Assembly (NCBI GenBank): GCA_031267615.1
Contig: JAIRYM010000091.1
Span: 1-47,614, forward strand
Direction of reading: 5' to 3'
Length of the DNA stretch: 47,614 nucleotides
Source of the DNA: Dysgonamonadaceae bacterium
GTDB lineage: Bacteria; Bacteroidota; Bacteroidia; Bacteroidales; Azobacteroidaceae
Below, piece by piece: positions 17,054-24,189 of the stretch. Every line of letters starts with the position of its first letter. Position 1 is the first letter of the stretch. Made by a program: the position numbers and the translations under genes. Under the pieces are notes generated by a model. It ran no database searches. It was not told where the DNA came from and saw only the letters and a list, made by a program, of their open reading frames with translations.

Positions 17054-17549
17054 AATCTTTTACTGAATACAGTTTACCGTCAGGATTATAGTTGAATTGC
17101 TTTTTCTTTCTAAGGACGTCTTTCAAATTATAGTATTCGTACTTACGAACTCTGATAAGTTTGTTTTTGTCGTCATAAACTCTTTCTTCGGTGATTTTTC
17201 CTGTTGCCTTGTCGTATTGATAAGTTATTCTTTCTGTAACTATACCCCAGGCATTGTATTCTTTTTCTTCTACTTTGTAGCCGTCCTCATCCCAGACAGA
17301 ATAGTGGTCAATCCAAGGTTTTCCACCATTTGCAAGCCTGTTGTTTTCTGTTACCGCCAAATTGCCTTTTGCTGCCTTGCGTTCTTCGGGCGTCATTATA
17401 AAGGCATTAGCACGCTGTTGAGCAACGGCTTGTTGTACCGTATCAGTCGATTGAGGATTTTGAGAATGTGCCGCTCCTATCCCTACGAAAGATGCAACAA
17501 CTCCTGCAAAAGATTTCTGTAAAAATTCTTTTCTTGAAATATTATTCAT
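17028..17549 (-). CDS. Secreted protein of unknown function with YD-like strand repeats
   Basis: I prefer the ATG at 17549 (MNNISRKEFLQKSF), 173 aa, over the track start at 17573, because it follows the upstream stop by 2 bp. The N-terminus resembles a Tat-type signal (SRKEFLQKSFAG then a hydrophobic stretch to AAHSQ), although the twin residues are Arg-Lys. The mature part has repeated strands of the form YDKATGKITEERVYDDKNKL and FNYNPDGKLYSVKDYEY, reminiscent of YD/MORN-type repeats. The function is unknown. It sits between the lipoprotein and the VTC gene and overlaps VTC by 26 bp, so it belongs to the cluster. Confidence 0.65.
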   Translation of the reverse strand: MNNISRKEFLQKSFAGVVASFVGIGAAHSQNPQSTDTVQQAVAQQRANAFIMTPEERKAAKGNLAVTENNRLANGGKPWIDHYSVWDEDGYKVEEKEYNAWGIVTERITYQYDKATGKITEERVYDDKNKLIRVRKYEYYNLKDVLRKKKQFNYNPDGKLYSVKDYEYAFKSK

Positions 17550-17551
17550 AT

Positions 17552-18370
17552 TTAACGTTTTAGATTTTTCCAAATCGTAATACTTAATGAATCTGTACCG
17601 TCATCCTTAAGAGGAGGATAATATTTGTACGGCTCGCCGACAACAACAGTCTGTGCATCGGTTTTAGTTTCAACATTTCTGGCGTCGAAATATACTGATG
17701 ATTTAACTTCCGTAATTGCATAAACCTGATACTCTTGATTGGGACGCAGTTCTTTGAACATAAATACTCCGTCGCCTCTGGTATCGGCAAAAGACACGCT
17801 GTCGGAAGGATTGGCAATGTAAACACGCGCTGCTACAGCAGGGATTGAATCATAATATTTTCCTGCAATTCTTACCTGTATATTTGTGCCTATATTGTTG
17901 CAATATCTGATCCACACTTTTCCTTTAATCATTGCGGTATTGTAAATATCGCCTTTGTGATAATAAATAGGCTCAGCTTTGACAGTGCCGGAAGAACCTG
18001 CTTTCACATTTACCATTTCGGGTGTTTGATTTCTGAATTTGTCTTCCGAAACACAATAAACGCGATAATCGCCCTTGCGAAGATAATCAAAACGGTAGTA
18101 ACCGTCAGGACCTGTGTCGACGTCGTCAAGCACCTGATTGTCATCCTTTGCAGTAATGTAAACTTTCGTTCCATATTTACCGTCTTTCAGAGTATCTGTG
18201 CGAAACGAATAATTATCATCGAAATGCACCACTTCATACACGTAGCCTTCGATAGAAGCCTTTCCGCCAAAACCTTCATCTTCGTTACACGACACGAATG
18301 TTAGCGACGCTGTTACGAGCATCGCAAAAAGATAACCAAAACGTGATTTCATTTTGCTTAAATTTTTCAT
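17552..18370 (-). CDS. Surface lipoprotein with carboxypeptidase-regulatory/CNA-B-like domains
   Basis: A 272-aa lipoprotein: the signal peptide ends SLTFVSCNEDEG, with the lipidated Cys near residue 28. Two prealbumin-like Ig modules follow. One (about 38-135) has DTGPDGYYRFDYLRKGDYRVY; the second (about 145-250) has ADTRGDGVFMFKELRPNQEYQVYAI. Both match the (D/N)G.Y.F..L..G.Y.VY pattern of carboxypeptidase-regulatory-like or SdrD/Cna-B repeats, which act as structural stalks. It precedes the secreted YD-like gene by 2 bp. A second start at codon 7 is possible. Confidence 0.75.
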   Translation of the reverse strand: MKNLSKMKSRFGYLFAMLVTASLTFVSCNEDEGFGGKASIEGYVYEVVHFDDNYSFRTDTLKDGKYGTKVYITAKDDNQVLDDVDTGPDGYYRFDYLRKGDYRVYCVSEDKFRNQTPEMVNVKAGSSGTVKAEPIYYHKGDIYNTAMIKGKVWIRYCNNIGTNIQVRIAGKYYDSIPAVAARVYIANPSDSVSFADTRGDGVFMFKELRPNQEYQVYAITEVKSSVYFDARNVETKTDAQTVVVGEPYKYYPPLKDDGTDSLSITIWKNLKR

Positions 18371-18480
18371 AATTTTTTTTTACTTTTAATTTTTATATTT
18401 TAGTTTTTTACAAACAATTTTGTTTTTTTCCCTTGTCCGTTTCAACTGTCAGCAAATAAACACCTTTCAATAGACCTTTT

Positions 18481-18508
18481 GTATAGACGGCGTTTGCACC
18501 GTCTATAC
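18481..18508. repeat. Inverted repeat with perfect 10-bp arms inside the sorting-domain remnant
   Basis: GTATAGACGG, an 8-nt loop, CCGTCTATAC. It falls at the same place in the sorting domain as an imperfect palindrome in the neighbouring CotH gene (20465-20492). Confidence 0.85.
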
Positions 18509-18526
18509 GGAACAGCGCTGTTCCGT
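18507..18526. repeat. Perfect 20-bp palindrome
   Basis: ACGGAACAGC|GCTGTTCCGT has no spacer. It lies directly beside the inverted repeat at 18481-18508, in DNA that formerly encoded a T9SS sorting domain. Role unknown; it could be a cruciform or protein-binding site, or a REP-like element. Confidence 0.85.
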
Positions 18527-18735
18527 TGATGCTGTTAACGGTATATCTTTGACTGTTAATGCGGTCGAAACGTTTAAAATATAGCCAACAGCCCGAGGAT
18601 AAACAAGATTTTCTTTGTCATTTTTCTAATATGTGAGATTTATAGTTTATCAGGCATCTTTTGCCTTACGTTACTTCCAAATTTGCGGTTTTGTGTGTTC
18701 GTGTGATTTATGATATCAAGGTTTAAGGATATTAA

Positions 18736-18785
18736 AACGGTAAACCTGTTGCACGATGTATTTCTATCGTGCAACAGCTACCGTT
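18736..18785. terminator. Long two-tier hairpin downstream of the Gly-rich T9SS gene
   Basis: Inner 12-bp stem CTGTTGCACGAT/ATCGTGCAACAG with an 8-nt loop, enclosed by an outer AACGGTA/TACCGTT stem. On the minus strand it is followed by TTTTAAT. It may end transcription of the CotH / Gly-rich genes, or be a mobile REP-like palindrome. Confidence 0.6.
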
Positions 18786-18792
18786 AATGAAA

Positions 18793-18820
18793 CTAATAGC
18801 AGTGTTGCCACTGCTATTAG
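18793..18820. terminator. Perfect 12-bp hairpin
   Basis: CTAATAGCAGTG-TTGC-CACTGCTATTAG, perfect 12-bp arms with a 4-nt loop, 40 bp after the stop of the Gly-rich T9SS gene. On the plus strand a T run follows about 15 nt later; on the minus strand no T run follows directly. Terminator or REP-like element. Confidence 0.55.
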
Positions 18821-18860
18821 CGATAGGAAATAAGTTTTTTTTCACTTTTCAGTGATAATT

Positions 18861-20333
18861 TTATTTAACAACGAGTTTGGTTGCAACGCCATCAGCCACA
18901 ACTACATAAATGCCCTTTACTTCAGGAGCAGCAATGCCTGCATCGCCAATAGCGCTACCCGCAATCTGTCCGCTGATGCTATAAACTGTAACAGTTTTCG
19001 TGCCTGCGGGAACATAGATGCGTCCGTCAGCAATGTACGCTTTTTCAGCAGGAACGTCGAAAGCAGGAATATCTGTCGTTATTGCATTGTTGATTACACC
19101 ATAATTTGGACCTCCTACAACTGTACCTGTGACATTTTCGCCTGCGTTTGCATAAATAGTACCTGTTGTTTCAATAGTATAACCACCAGCATCTACTGTT
19201 AATACTTTCGGAACTGTAAAATTTACGCTACCAAGGTTGTAAACATCATCACCTTCTACAGCCGACGGCTTACTAAAAGTAACAGTCCCTGAAAATGAAA
19301 TGTCATTTGTATTGCGTTCTTTATCTCTTACATCAAAGAATGTTGCATCAATAGATGGTCCATATTTTAATATTTCGTCAGGATTTGAATTGTCATCTGC
19401 CTGAAGCAAAAGTACAGCATTTTCTCCTGCTGTAGGATAAAAGTAGTCTAAGAATGTTTGGCCGTCAATCGATAAATTAAGAATAACAAGAGCGTCTTCT
19501 TCTATTCTTATATCACCAAAAACTTGTCCTTCAGGTCTGTTTATCTCGTCACAAACATTAGTCGCATTACCAAGAGCCCATTGGACATAAACCGTAGCAT
19601 CACCTTTAATGATAGTTTCGGTTCCGCGTCCATGGCTACCACCACCGATAGTAAAAGCAACTACTACACCACCACTGATCGTGATTTTTCCTGCATTTTG
19701 CATGTATCCACCACCAATAGAAGCGGCGTTGTAACCGCCTTGTGCAATAATAGTTCCGCTTTCAATGATGATTTCGCCGGTAAAAGTGTACGGTGTACTG
19801 CCTTTAAAACCAGCGTTACCAATACCGGCACCGCCTCCGTAATCACCTTCTGTATCAAAATTGGATCCTGAGCCGAAAGCCTTCAACTGACCATCGCCAT
19901 TGATGATGATTTTCGAACCTTCCTCTACCAAGATAGCTGCAATTGCAGTCCTAAGTTGGTTAACGATTACATTACAGTCTCCTTTGAAGTTAAGATGAAG
20001 AGTACCTCCGTTAACGACTCTAATGGGTGAAACAAATTCATGGCGAATGTCAGCTTCGTCAAGATTAACAGTAGCCTCAACTCCATCAATTAAAATTGAT
20101 TCAAAGAGTCCTTTTCCATTAAAAGTAACTTCAGCATCATCTTCAATAGTGTAGGTAAAAGCAGTACCACCATCGTCCCAATCCGCTTCATAACCGTCGC
20201 CTGTGATAGCATCAGTAGGAGGATCATCCTCATTGAGAGTTACTGTTACTGTTTCCGCGATAACGGGACTTGCAAATGCTGCAGCGATAAACAAAACAGC
20301 ACTTACGATTGCATTTGTAAAAATCTTTTTCAT
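18861..20333 (-). CDS. Secreted Gly-rich beta-solenoid-like protein with C-terminal T9SS-type sorting domain
   Basis: A 490-aa secreted protein. The signal peptide runs to about residue 27 (SPVIAET). The first half carries carbohydrate-binding-like strand repeats and a glycine-rich block (about 165-235) with recurring IGGGY..NAGKITISGG and ESGTIIAQGG units, as in parallel beta-helix adhesins. The C-terminus (about 415-490) has TVTVYSISGQ and a VKGIYVVVADGVATKLVVK ending, consistent with a T9SS sorting domain. It lies 49 bp downstream of the CotH gene with no promoter seen, so it is probably co-transcribed and could be a surface partner or substrate of CotH. That last point is inference. Confidence 0.75.
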   Translation of the reverse strand: MKKIFTNAIVSAVLFIAAAFASPVIAETVTVTLNEDDPPTDAITGDGYEADWDDGGTAFTYTIEDDAEVTFNGKGLFESILIDGVEATVNLDEADIRHEFVSPIRVVNGGTLHLNFKGDCNVIVNQLRTAIAAILVEEGSKIIINGDGQLKAFGSGSNFDTEGDYGGGAGIGNAGFKGSTPYTFTGEIIIESGTIIAQGGYNAASIGGGYMQNAGKITISGGVVVAFTIGGGSHGRGTETIIKGDATVYVQWALGNATNVCDEINRPEGQVFGDIRIEEDALVILNLSIDGQTFLDYFYPTAGENAVLLLQADDNSNPDEILKYGPSIDATFFDVRDKERNTNDISFSGTVTFSKPSAVEGDDVYNLGSVNFTVPKVLTVDAGGYTIETTGTIYANAGENVTGTVVGGPNYGVINNAITTDIPAFDVPAEKAYIADGRIYVPAGTKTVTVYSISGQIAGSAIGDAGIAAPEVKGIYVVVADGVATKLVVK

Positions 20334-20382
20334 TTTTTAAAAATTTTATTGTTAATAAATAATATGGAATTTTTTGTTAAAA

Positions 20383-23300
20383 TTATTTTTTGATAATTTT
20401 CTTCACTGCGCGTCCCGCTTCCGTATCTACGGCAACAATGTAAACGCCTTTGGGAAGACCCTGTGTAGAGACGTGGTATGCCGCGTCTGTACGACGGATA
20501 AGAACATTGCCGCTGATACTGCTAACAGTAACGCTGTTGATTTTGGCAGTAGTAGCAATGTTAAGTTCATCTTCTACGGGATTGGGATATACTGTTACTA
20601 TCAGTTCGCGGGCAACTTCAACTTCAGGAATAGAGAGTCCCGGACCCGGATCAGGAGTATTGGATATTTCCAAAGGACCTGTTCCGTCATTGTTTGCGTG
20701 TACAACCGACTGTCCTGTAACTGTATATAGTGATTTGTCATCAACTTTGAAAGTATCTATCGGCGCATTATATTTATCGAAAAGAACGATATAATAATTA
20801 TGATCATAGGAGATTCCGAATCCAAAATCATCCTGAGTCAGATTAAGTTCTTTGCTTGAACTGATTCTTGTTCCGTCAGGAATATAGTATGGAGAAGAAG
20901 CAAGATTTCCATCGTTGTAGCGAATGATGTAATAACCGCCTACATCAACAGAAGTGTTTTCGCCATTGTAGATGTCAATCCAGTCGCCTGTTTCATCACT
21001 TGGACTTGCAGCGTAAACTTCGTTGATTCTGACTGCTTTCGGATTACAGTCGCTACATACCTCATAAACAGCCTGTGTTTCATATTCGGAAGAAATTTCT
21101 CTTGAATATGCCAGCGATTCTGTTTTATCATATGCTGTAGAAAGTTTCAATGCTGTAAGTTGCATATCGAAATAGAGGTCAACATTGGTGTTGCAGTCTG
21201 CCTCTGTCGGAGTTCCGTTGCCGTTTTCATTTGCAGCCTGATGCACTTCAACTGCAATCCAGTTTGTACCTTGAACAAACTTGCTTTTGTCAACCATAAA
21301 AGAGAAAGGCGCTGCAAGCGTAGTATTAGCCAGCGTTCTTGTTGTGATAGGATAATTCGGATCTGTTCCGAAACCTGCACGGTAAACTTCTTCACCATTG
21401 ACATAAAATGCTGCAACGTCATCTACATTTGCCCAAATCTGGAAATAACCCAAATCGCTCAAATCAGATATTTCTATTGGTTTTACAAAATAAGCGCCGT
21501 TAATCGGGCACGAAAAGCCAAAAGGTTTTGGAGCGATTCGTGTAGCAACCGTACCTTTTCCCTGCACCAAGTCGTTTACTCCTGAAGATCCGAATCCAAG
21601 AGGCGCGGGTTTGTCTTTTCCACTGCCTATACCTGTAAAAGCAGAAGTGTCTGTTCTCCACGCAGTTGCTGTAGCGCCGCCAATTCTGTCTTTATTGAAA
21701 CCATACCAGCTCCACGTATCGCCTTTGCTTATAAACACTTCGGCATCGCCTGTCGGAGTGTGTTGCCAATGTTTGAACTTATAGCCCGAAACTTCGGCTG
21801 CTGCAAATTCTGCCGCACAATCCGAAGCATAGTTTACAGTTGTCAAAACTCCTTTCGGCAATGTCTGTCCGTTCAATTTAACGGTTGCCTGAGGTATACT
21901 TGCTGAAATTTTTACAGGGACTGTTGAGCTACTAAAGAAGTTTTTGGTTTCAGTTAACCACGATGATGTTCTACCGTTAACGTAGTTTCTTACTGCCGTA
22001 ACTGCGCCGGCCCAGTTAAAATCCGATCTACTGCGATATGCAACAAAAGCAGGAATATCGGCATTCAACTGATTTTTGAAACTGTCAACCATTGCAGTAA
22101 GTCTTTCAGGTTTGAACGTTGTTTGTGCATGGACTTCTGCACGAGCCAACAAACGAGCCTTAAATTCAGAACTTTTCATAAATGATTGAAGGAGACCTTT
22201 AAATTTGCCACCTAAGCCTTTATCATCGCAACCCGGATTTAATATATCATTCCAACCAGAGCCGCAAATAGCACCGTTATCAAGTGCAAAGTCATTATCA
22301 TAAGCAAAGTAACGCCATTTTCCACCTTCAGCAACAGGACGCCAAAGTTTTTGATTGTTTTGTGGCCAATCCCAGTTCTTGCCGTAAACGCTAAGCAACA
22401 ACAAGTCAATATAATTGTCTATATCAAGCAGTTCGCATGCCTTCGCATATTCAACAGGGTCGCTCATATCTTGATCCGCAATTTGATTGAACATTTCGTC
22501 AAATGCTTTCTTCTTTTCGTAAGGTATGAAAGGAATGCTTGTGTTTAATTCTGGGGATGTTTTGGGTGCAGGATAAAACATTTCACTGTTTTCCACTACA
22601 TAAACGTCATCCCCGCCAATTCCATAACTCGAATAGATATTTGAATCGTTAGAACGTTCACGGATATTCACTATTCCCCAATATTCGCCATTAAGAAAAA
22701 TAACTGCCGGCTGATATGCTTGAACATCTACTTCCATATAACCGATAGCCAGCGTTGACATCAAAGCATCACGAAAATATGATACCCCATTCATACTTCC
22801 TGCACCTTCCGTTCCCGCAAAACGAAGCATTACGCTTTCGTATTTATGATTGGGTTTGGATGCAAAGAAATCGTAGTCGAGTTTGTCGTTACCAAGTTTA
22901 TCTTTCGCCTTAACTTTGAAAGATTTCATGAAAGTATTCTGACGAGTACACTGCCCTGCAACAGCAATATCTACCTCCTGCGAAATCTTCAAATTGCCGT
23001 CTTTATCCCAAACCTCAAAGTTGGCTGGACGGTCCCACGGCTGATTATAATTGCCTATCCTGTTGCAACCTTGAGTTATCCAAGCTCCATTTGCATTAAG
23101 AGCGCCATCGTGAGCGCGTATTATAGGATGATTTCCCGCAGGTGAATCCGCGTTGCCATCTCCGTTAGCATCTACATCATACATACCGACTTCCGCGTCA
23201 TACATAAACCTGTCTTCGACGGTAAGAGCAATAACAGGAAGACTCGGTTTAGTTACCCCAACAAGATACGTTGATGTTGCTATTACACTCGGCAATTTAC

Positions 23301-24108
23301 CAGGTGCAACCGCTATCGCACGAATAACAGACTGTCCGCTTACTGAAATCGGAGCAGAATAAACGGTAGATGTAGTAGTAGGTTCTGTACCGCCACCAAC
23401 AACCGTAATTTTTTTGTCAGTGCGAGCATCGGTGATTGTGTAATAAATAGTAGAGCCAGCTTCCGCTGTCAAGGTTACAGACTGCGTTCCAGAATAAAAT
23501 CCGGCAGGGATACTGAAAGTTGGAGCAGATGTTTGTACAAATCCGGCTATAATAACATAATTGCTACCATTTGCCGCACTTTTGGTAGGAGTAGCAAAGA
23601 AACCCCATATTTCTTCGCCGTCGTCAAATGTACCTGTACGCCCGTAAGATGCGTTGCGATACTGTTCCGGATAAGCAATGACATCTATCACTGCACCGCC
23701 TTTCGACAGTTTTAGATTGCCGCCTTCACTATCAAGTTTGAAAGATGAGGTTCTACCTACTAAGTCAGCTTTATTTGCAATGGCATATTTAACATCACCT
23801 CTGTAATACACAGAATCTTGACGTTCAAAATTCAACACTGCATAACCGCCTGCGGGTACTTTGACTGCACCCGGCGTCCAAAACCTCTCACCCGACTTAG
23901 TAGTCTTGCTGAATGTATATTGATTCAGTTCGATAACATTGGAGGTCGGGTTATAAACTTCAACCCAACTGTTGAAGTTATAGCCGTTTTCCGCATCAAG
24001 AGCGCCAGCCGATGCATTTCGCACCAAAATCTCGTTTATCACAAGGTCTGTCTGCGAAGATGCCGGTAACGGCAACAACAATAATAATAAGTAAATAATG
24101 TTCTTCAT
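20383..24108 (-). CDS. CotH kinase family protein with lamin-tail domains and T9SS sorting domain
   Basis: A 1241-aa secreted multidomain protein. After the signal peptide comes a lamin-tail domain (LVINEILVRNA, about 20-160), a chitobiase/FN3-like Ig module (about 190-280), and then the CotH domain (about 290-700). The CotH domain shows FMKSFKVKAKD, MLRFAG, EYWGIVNIRER and WRYFAYDNDFALD, corresponding to protein-kinase-like ATP-binding and metal-binding segments. A second lamin-tail domain (VRINEVYAASPSDETGDWIDIYN) lies near 1030-1140, and the C-terminus VTVYPNPVEDELNIA is a classic T9SS type A sorting domain. CotH proteins are known to phosphorylate extracellular proteins in spore formers; the target here is unknown. 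It is first in the cluster. Confidence 0.9.
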   Translation of the reverse strand: MKNIIYLLLLLLPLPASSQTDLVINEILVRNASAGALDAENGYNFNSWVEVYNPTSNVIELNQYTFSKTTKSGERFWTPGAVKVPAGGYAVLNFERQDSVYYRGDVKYAIANKADLVGRTSSFKLDSEGGNLKLSKGGAVIDVIAYPEQYRNASYGRTGTFDDGEEIWGFFATPTKSAANGSNYVIIAGFVQTSAPTFSIPAGFYSGTQSVTLTAEAGSTIYYTITDARTDKKITVVGGGTEPTTTSTVYSAPISVSGQSVIRAIAVAPGKLPSVIATSTYLVGVTKPSLPVIALTVEDRFMYDAEVGMYDVDANGDGNADSPAGNHPIIRAHDGALNANGAWITQGCNRIGNYNQPWDRPANFEVWDKDGNLKISQEVDIAVAGQCTRQNTFMKSFKVKAKDKLGNDKLDYDFFASKPNHKYESVMLRFAGTEGAGSMNGVSYFRDALMSTLAIGYMEVDVQAYQPAVIFLNGEYWGIVNIRERSNDSNIYSSYGIGGDDVYVVENSEMFYPAPKTSPELNTSIPFIPYEKKKAFDEMFNQIADQDMSDPVEYAKACELLDIDNYIDLLLLSVYGKNWDWPQNNQKLWRPVAEGGKWRYFAYDNDFALDNGAICGSGWNDILNPGCDDKGLGGKFKGLLQSFMKSSEFKARLLARAEVHAQTTFKPERLTAMVDSFKNQLNADIPAFVAYRSRSDFNWAGAVTAVRNYVNGRTSSWLTETKNFFSSSTVPVKISASIPQATVKLNGQTLPKGVLTTVNYASDCAAEFAAAEVSGYKFKHWQHTPTGDAEVFISKGDTWSWYGFNKDRIGGATATAWRTDTSAFTGIGSGKDKPAPLGFGSSGVNDLVQGKGTVATRIAPKPFGFSCPINGAYFVKPIEISDLSDLGYFQIWANVDDVAAFYVNGEEVYRAGFGTDPNYPITTRTLANTTLAAPFSFMVDKSKFVQGTNWIAVEVHQAANENGNGTPTEADCNTNVDLYFDMQLTALKLSTAYDKTESLAYSREISSEYETQAVYEVCSDCNPKAVRINEVYAASPSDETGDWIDIYNGENTSVDVGGYYIIRYNDGNLASSPYYIPDGTRISSSKELNLTQDDFGFGISYDHNYYIVLFDKYNAPIDTFKVDDKSLYTVTGQSVVHANNDGTGPLEISNTPDPGPGLSIPEVEVARELIVTVYPNPVEDELNIATTAKINSVTVSSISGNVLIRRTDAAYHVSTQGLPKGVYIVAVDTEAGRAVKKIIKK
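20465..20492. repeat. Imperfect palindrome within the CotH sorting-domain coding region
   Basis: GTAGAGACGTGG-tatg-CCGCGTCTGTAC: arms match at 10 of 12 positions. It encodes the stretch just before the GLPKGVY turn, homologous in position to the palindrome in the pseudogene at 18481-18508. Confidence 0.7.
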
Positions 24109-24154
24109 TCTTTAAAATGTTTTATTAGTAAAAAAATATTAACCAAATAGAGTG

Positions 24155-24162
24155 CAAATATA
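24155..24162 (-). promoter_or_regulatory. Probable CotH cluster promoter (-7 box)
   Basis: The minus strand reads TATATTTG about 46 bp before the CotH ATG, in an AT-rich gap. A -33 TTTG is not clear at the usual spacing. Confidence 0.5.
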
Positions 24163-24189
24163 CAAATTATTTTTTAATACAATTATAAA

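Larger units (their letters stand above)
18400..18621 (-). pseudogene. Collapsed T9SS cargo gene: signal peptide joined to a sorting domain, middle missing
   Basis: No track ORF covers this. On the minus strand an ATG at 18621 encodes a signal-peptide start (MTKKILFILGLLAIF) and stops at once. One frame over, DNA down to the TAA at 18400 encodes a T9SS-type C-terminal sorting domain: RYTVNSINGTALFRID..., GLLKGVYLLTVETDKG, ending KLFVKN. The body of the protein is gone and a frameshift separates the two ends, so this is a decayed cargo gene. The segment also contains a perfect 20-bp palindrome and a 10-bp-arm inverted repeat. The remainder of the gap (18622-18860) holds two strong hairpins and no gene. 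Confidence 0.7.

Noticed and set aside
14842-24108. Biosynthetic gene cluster for a natural product
   Set aside because: No NRPS, PKS, RiPP or terpene enzymes; all genes point to secreted or envelope proteins.
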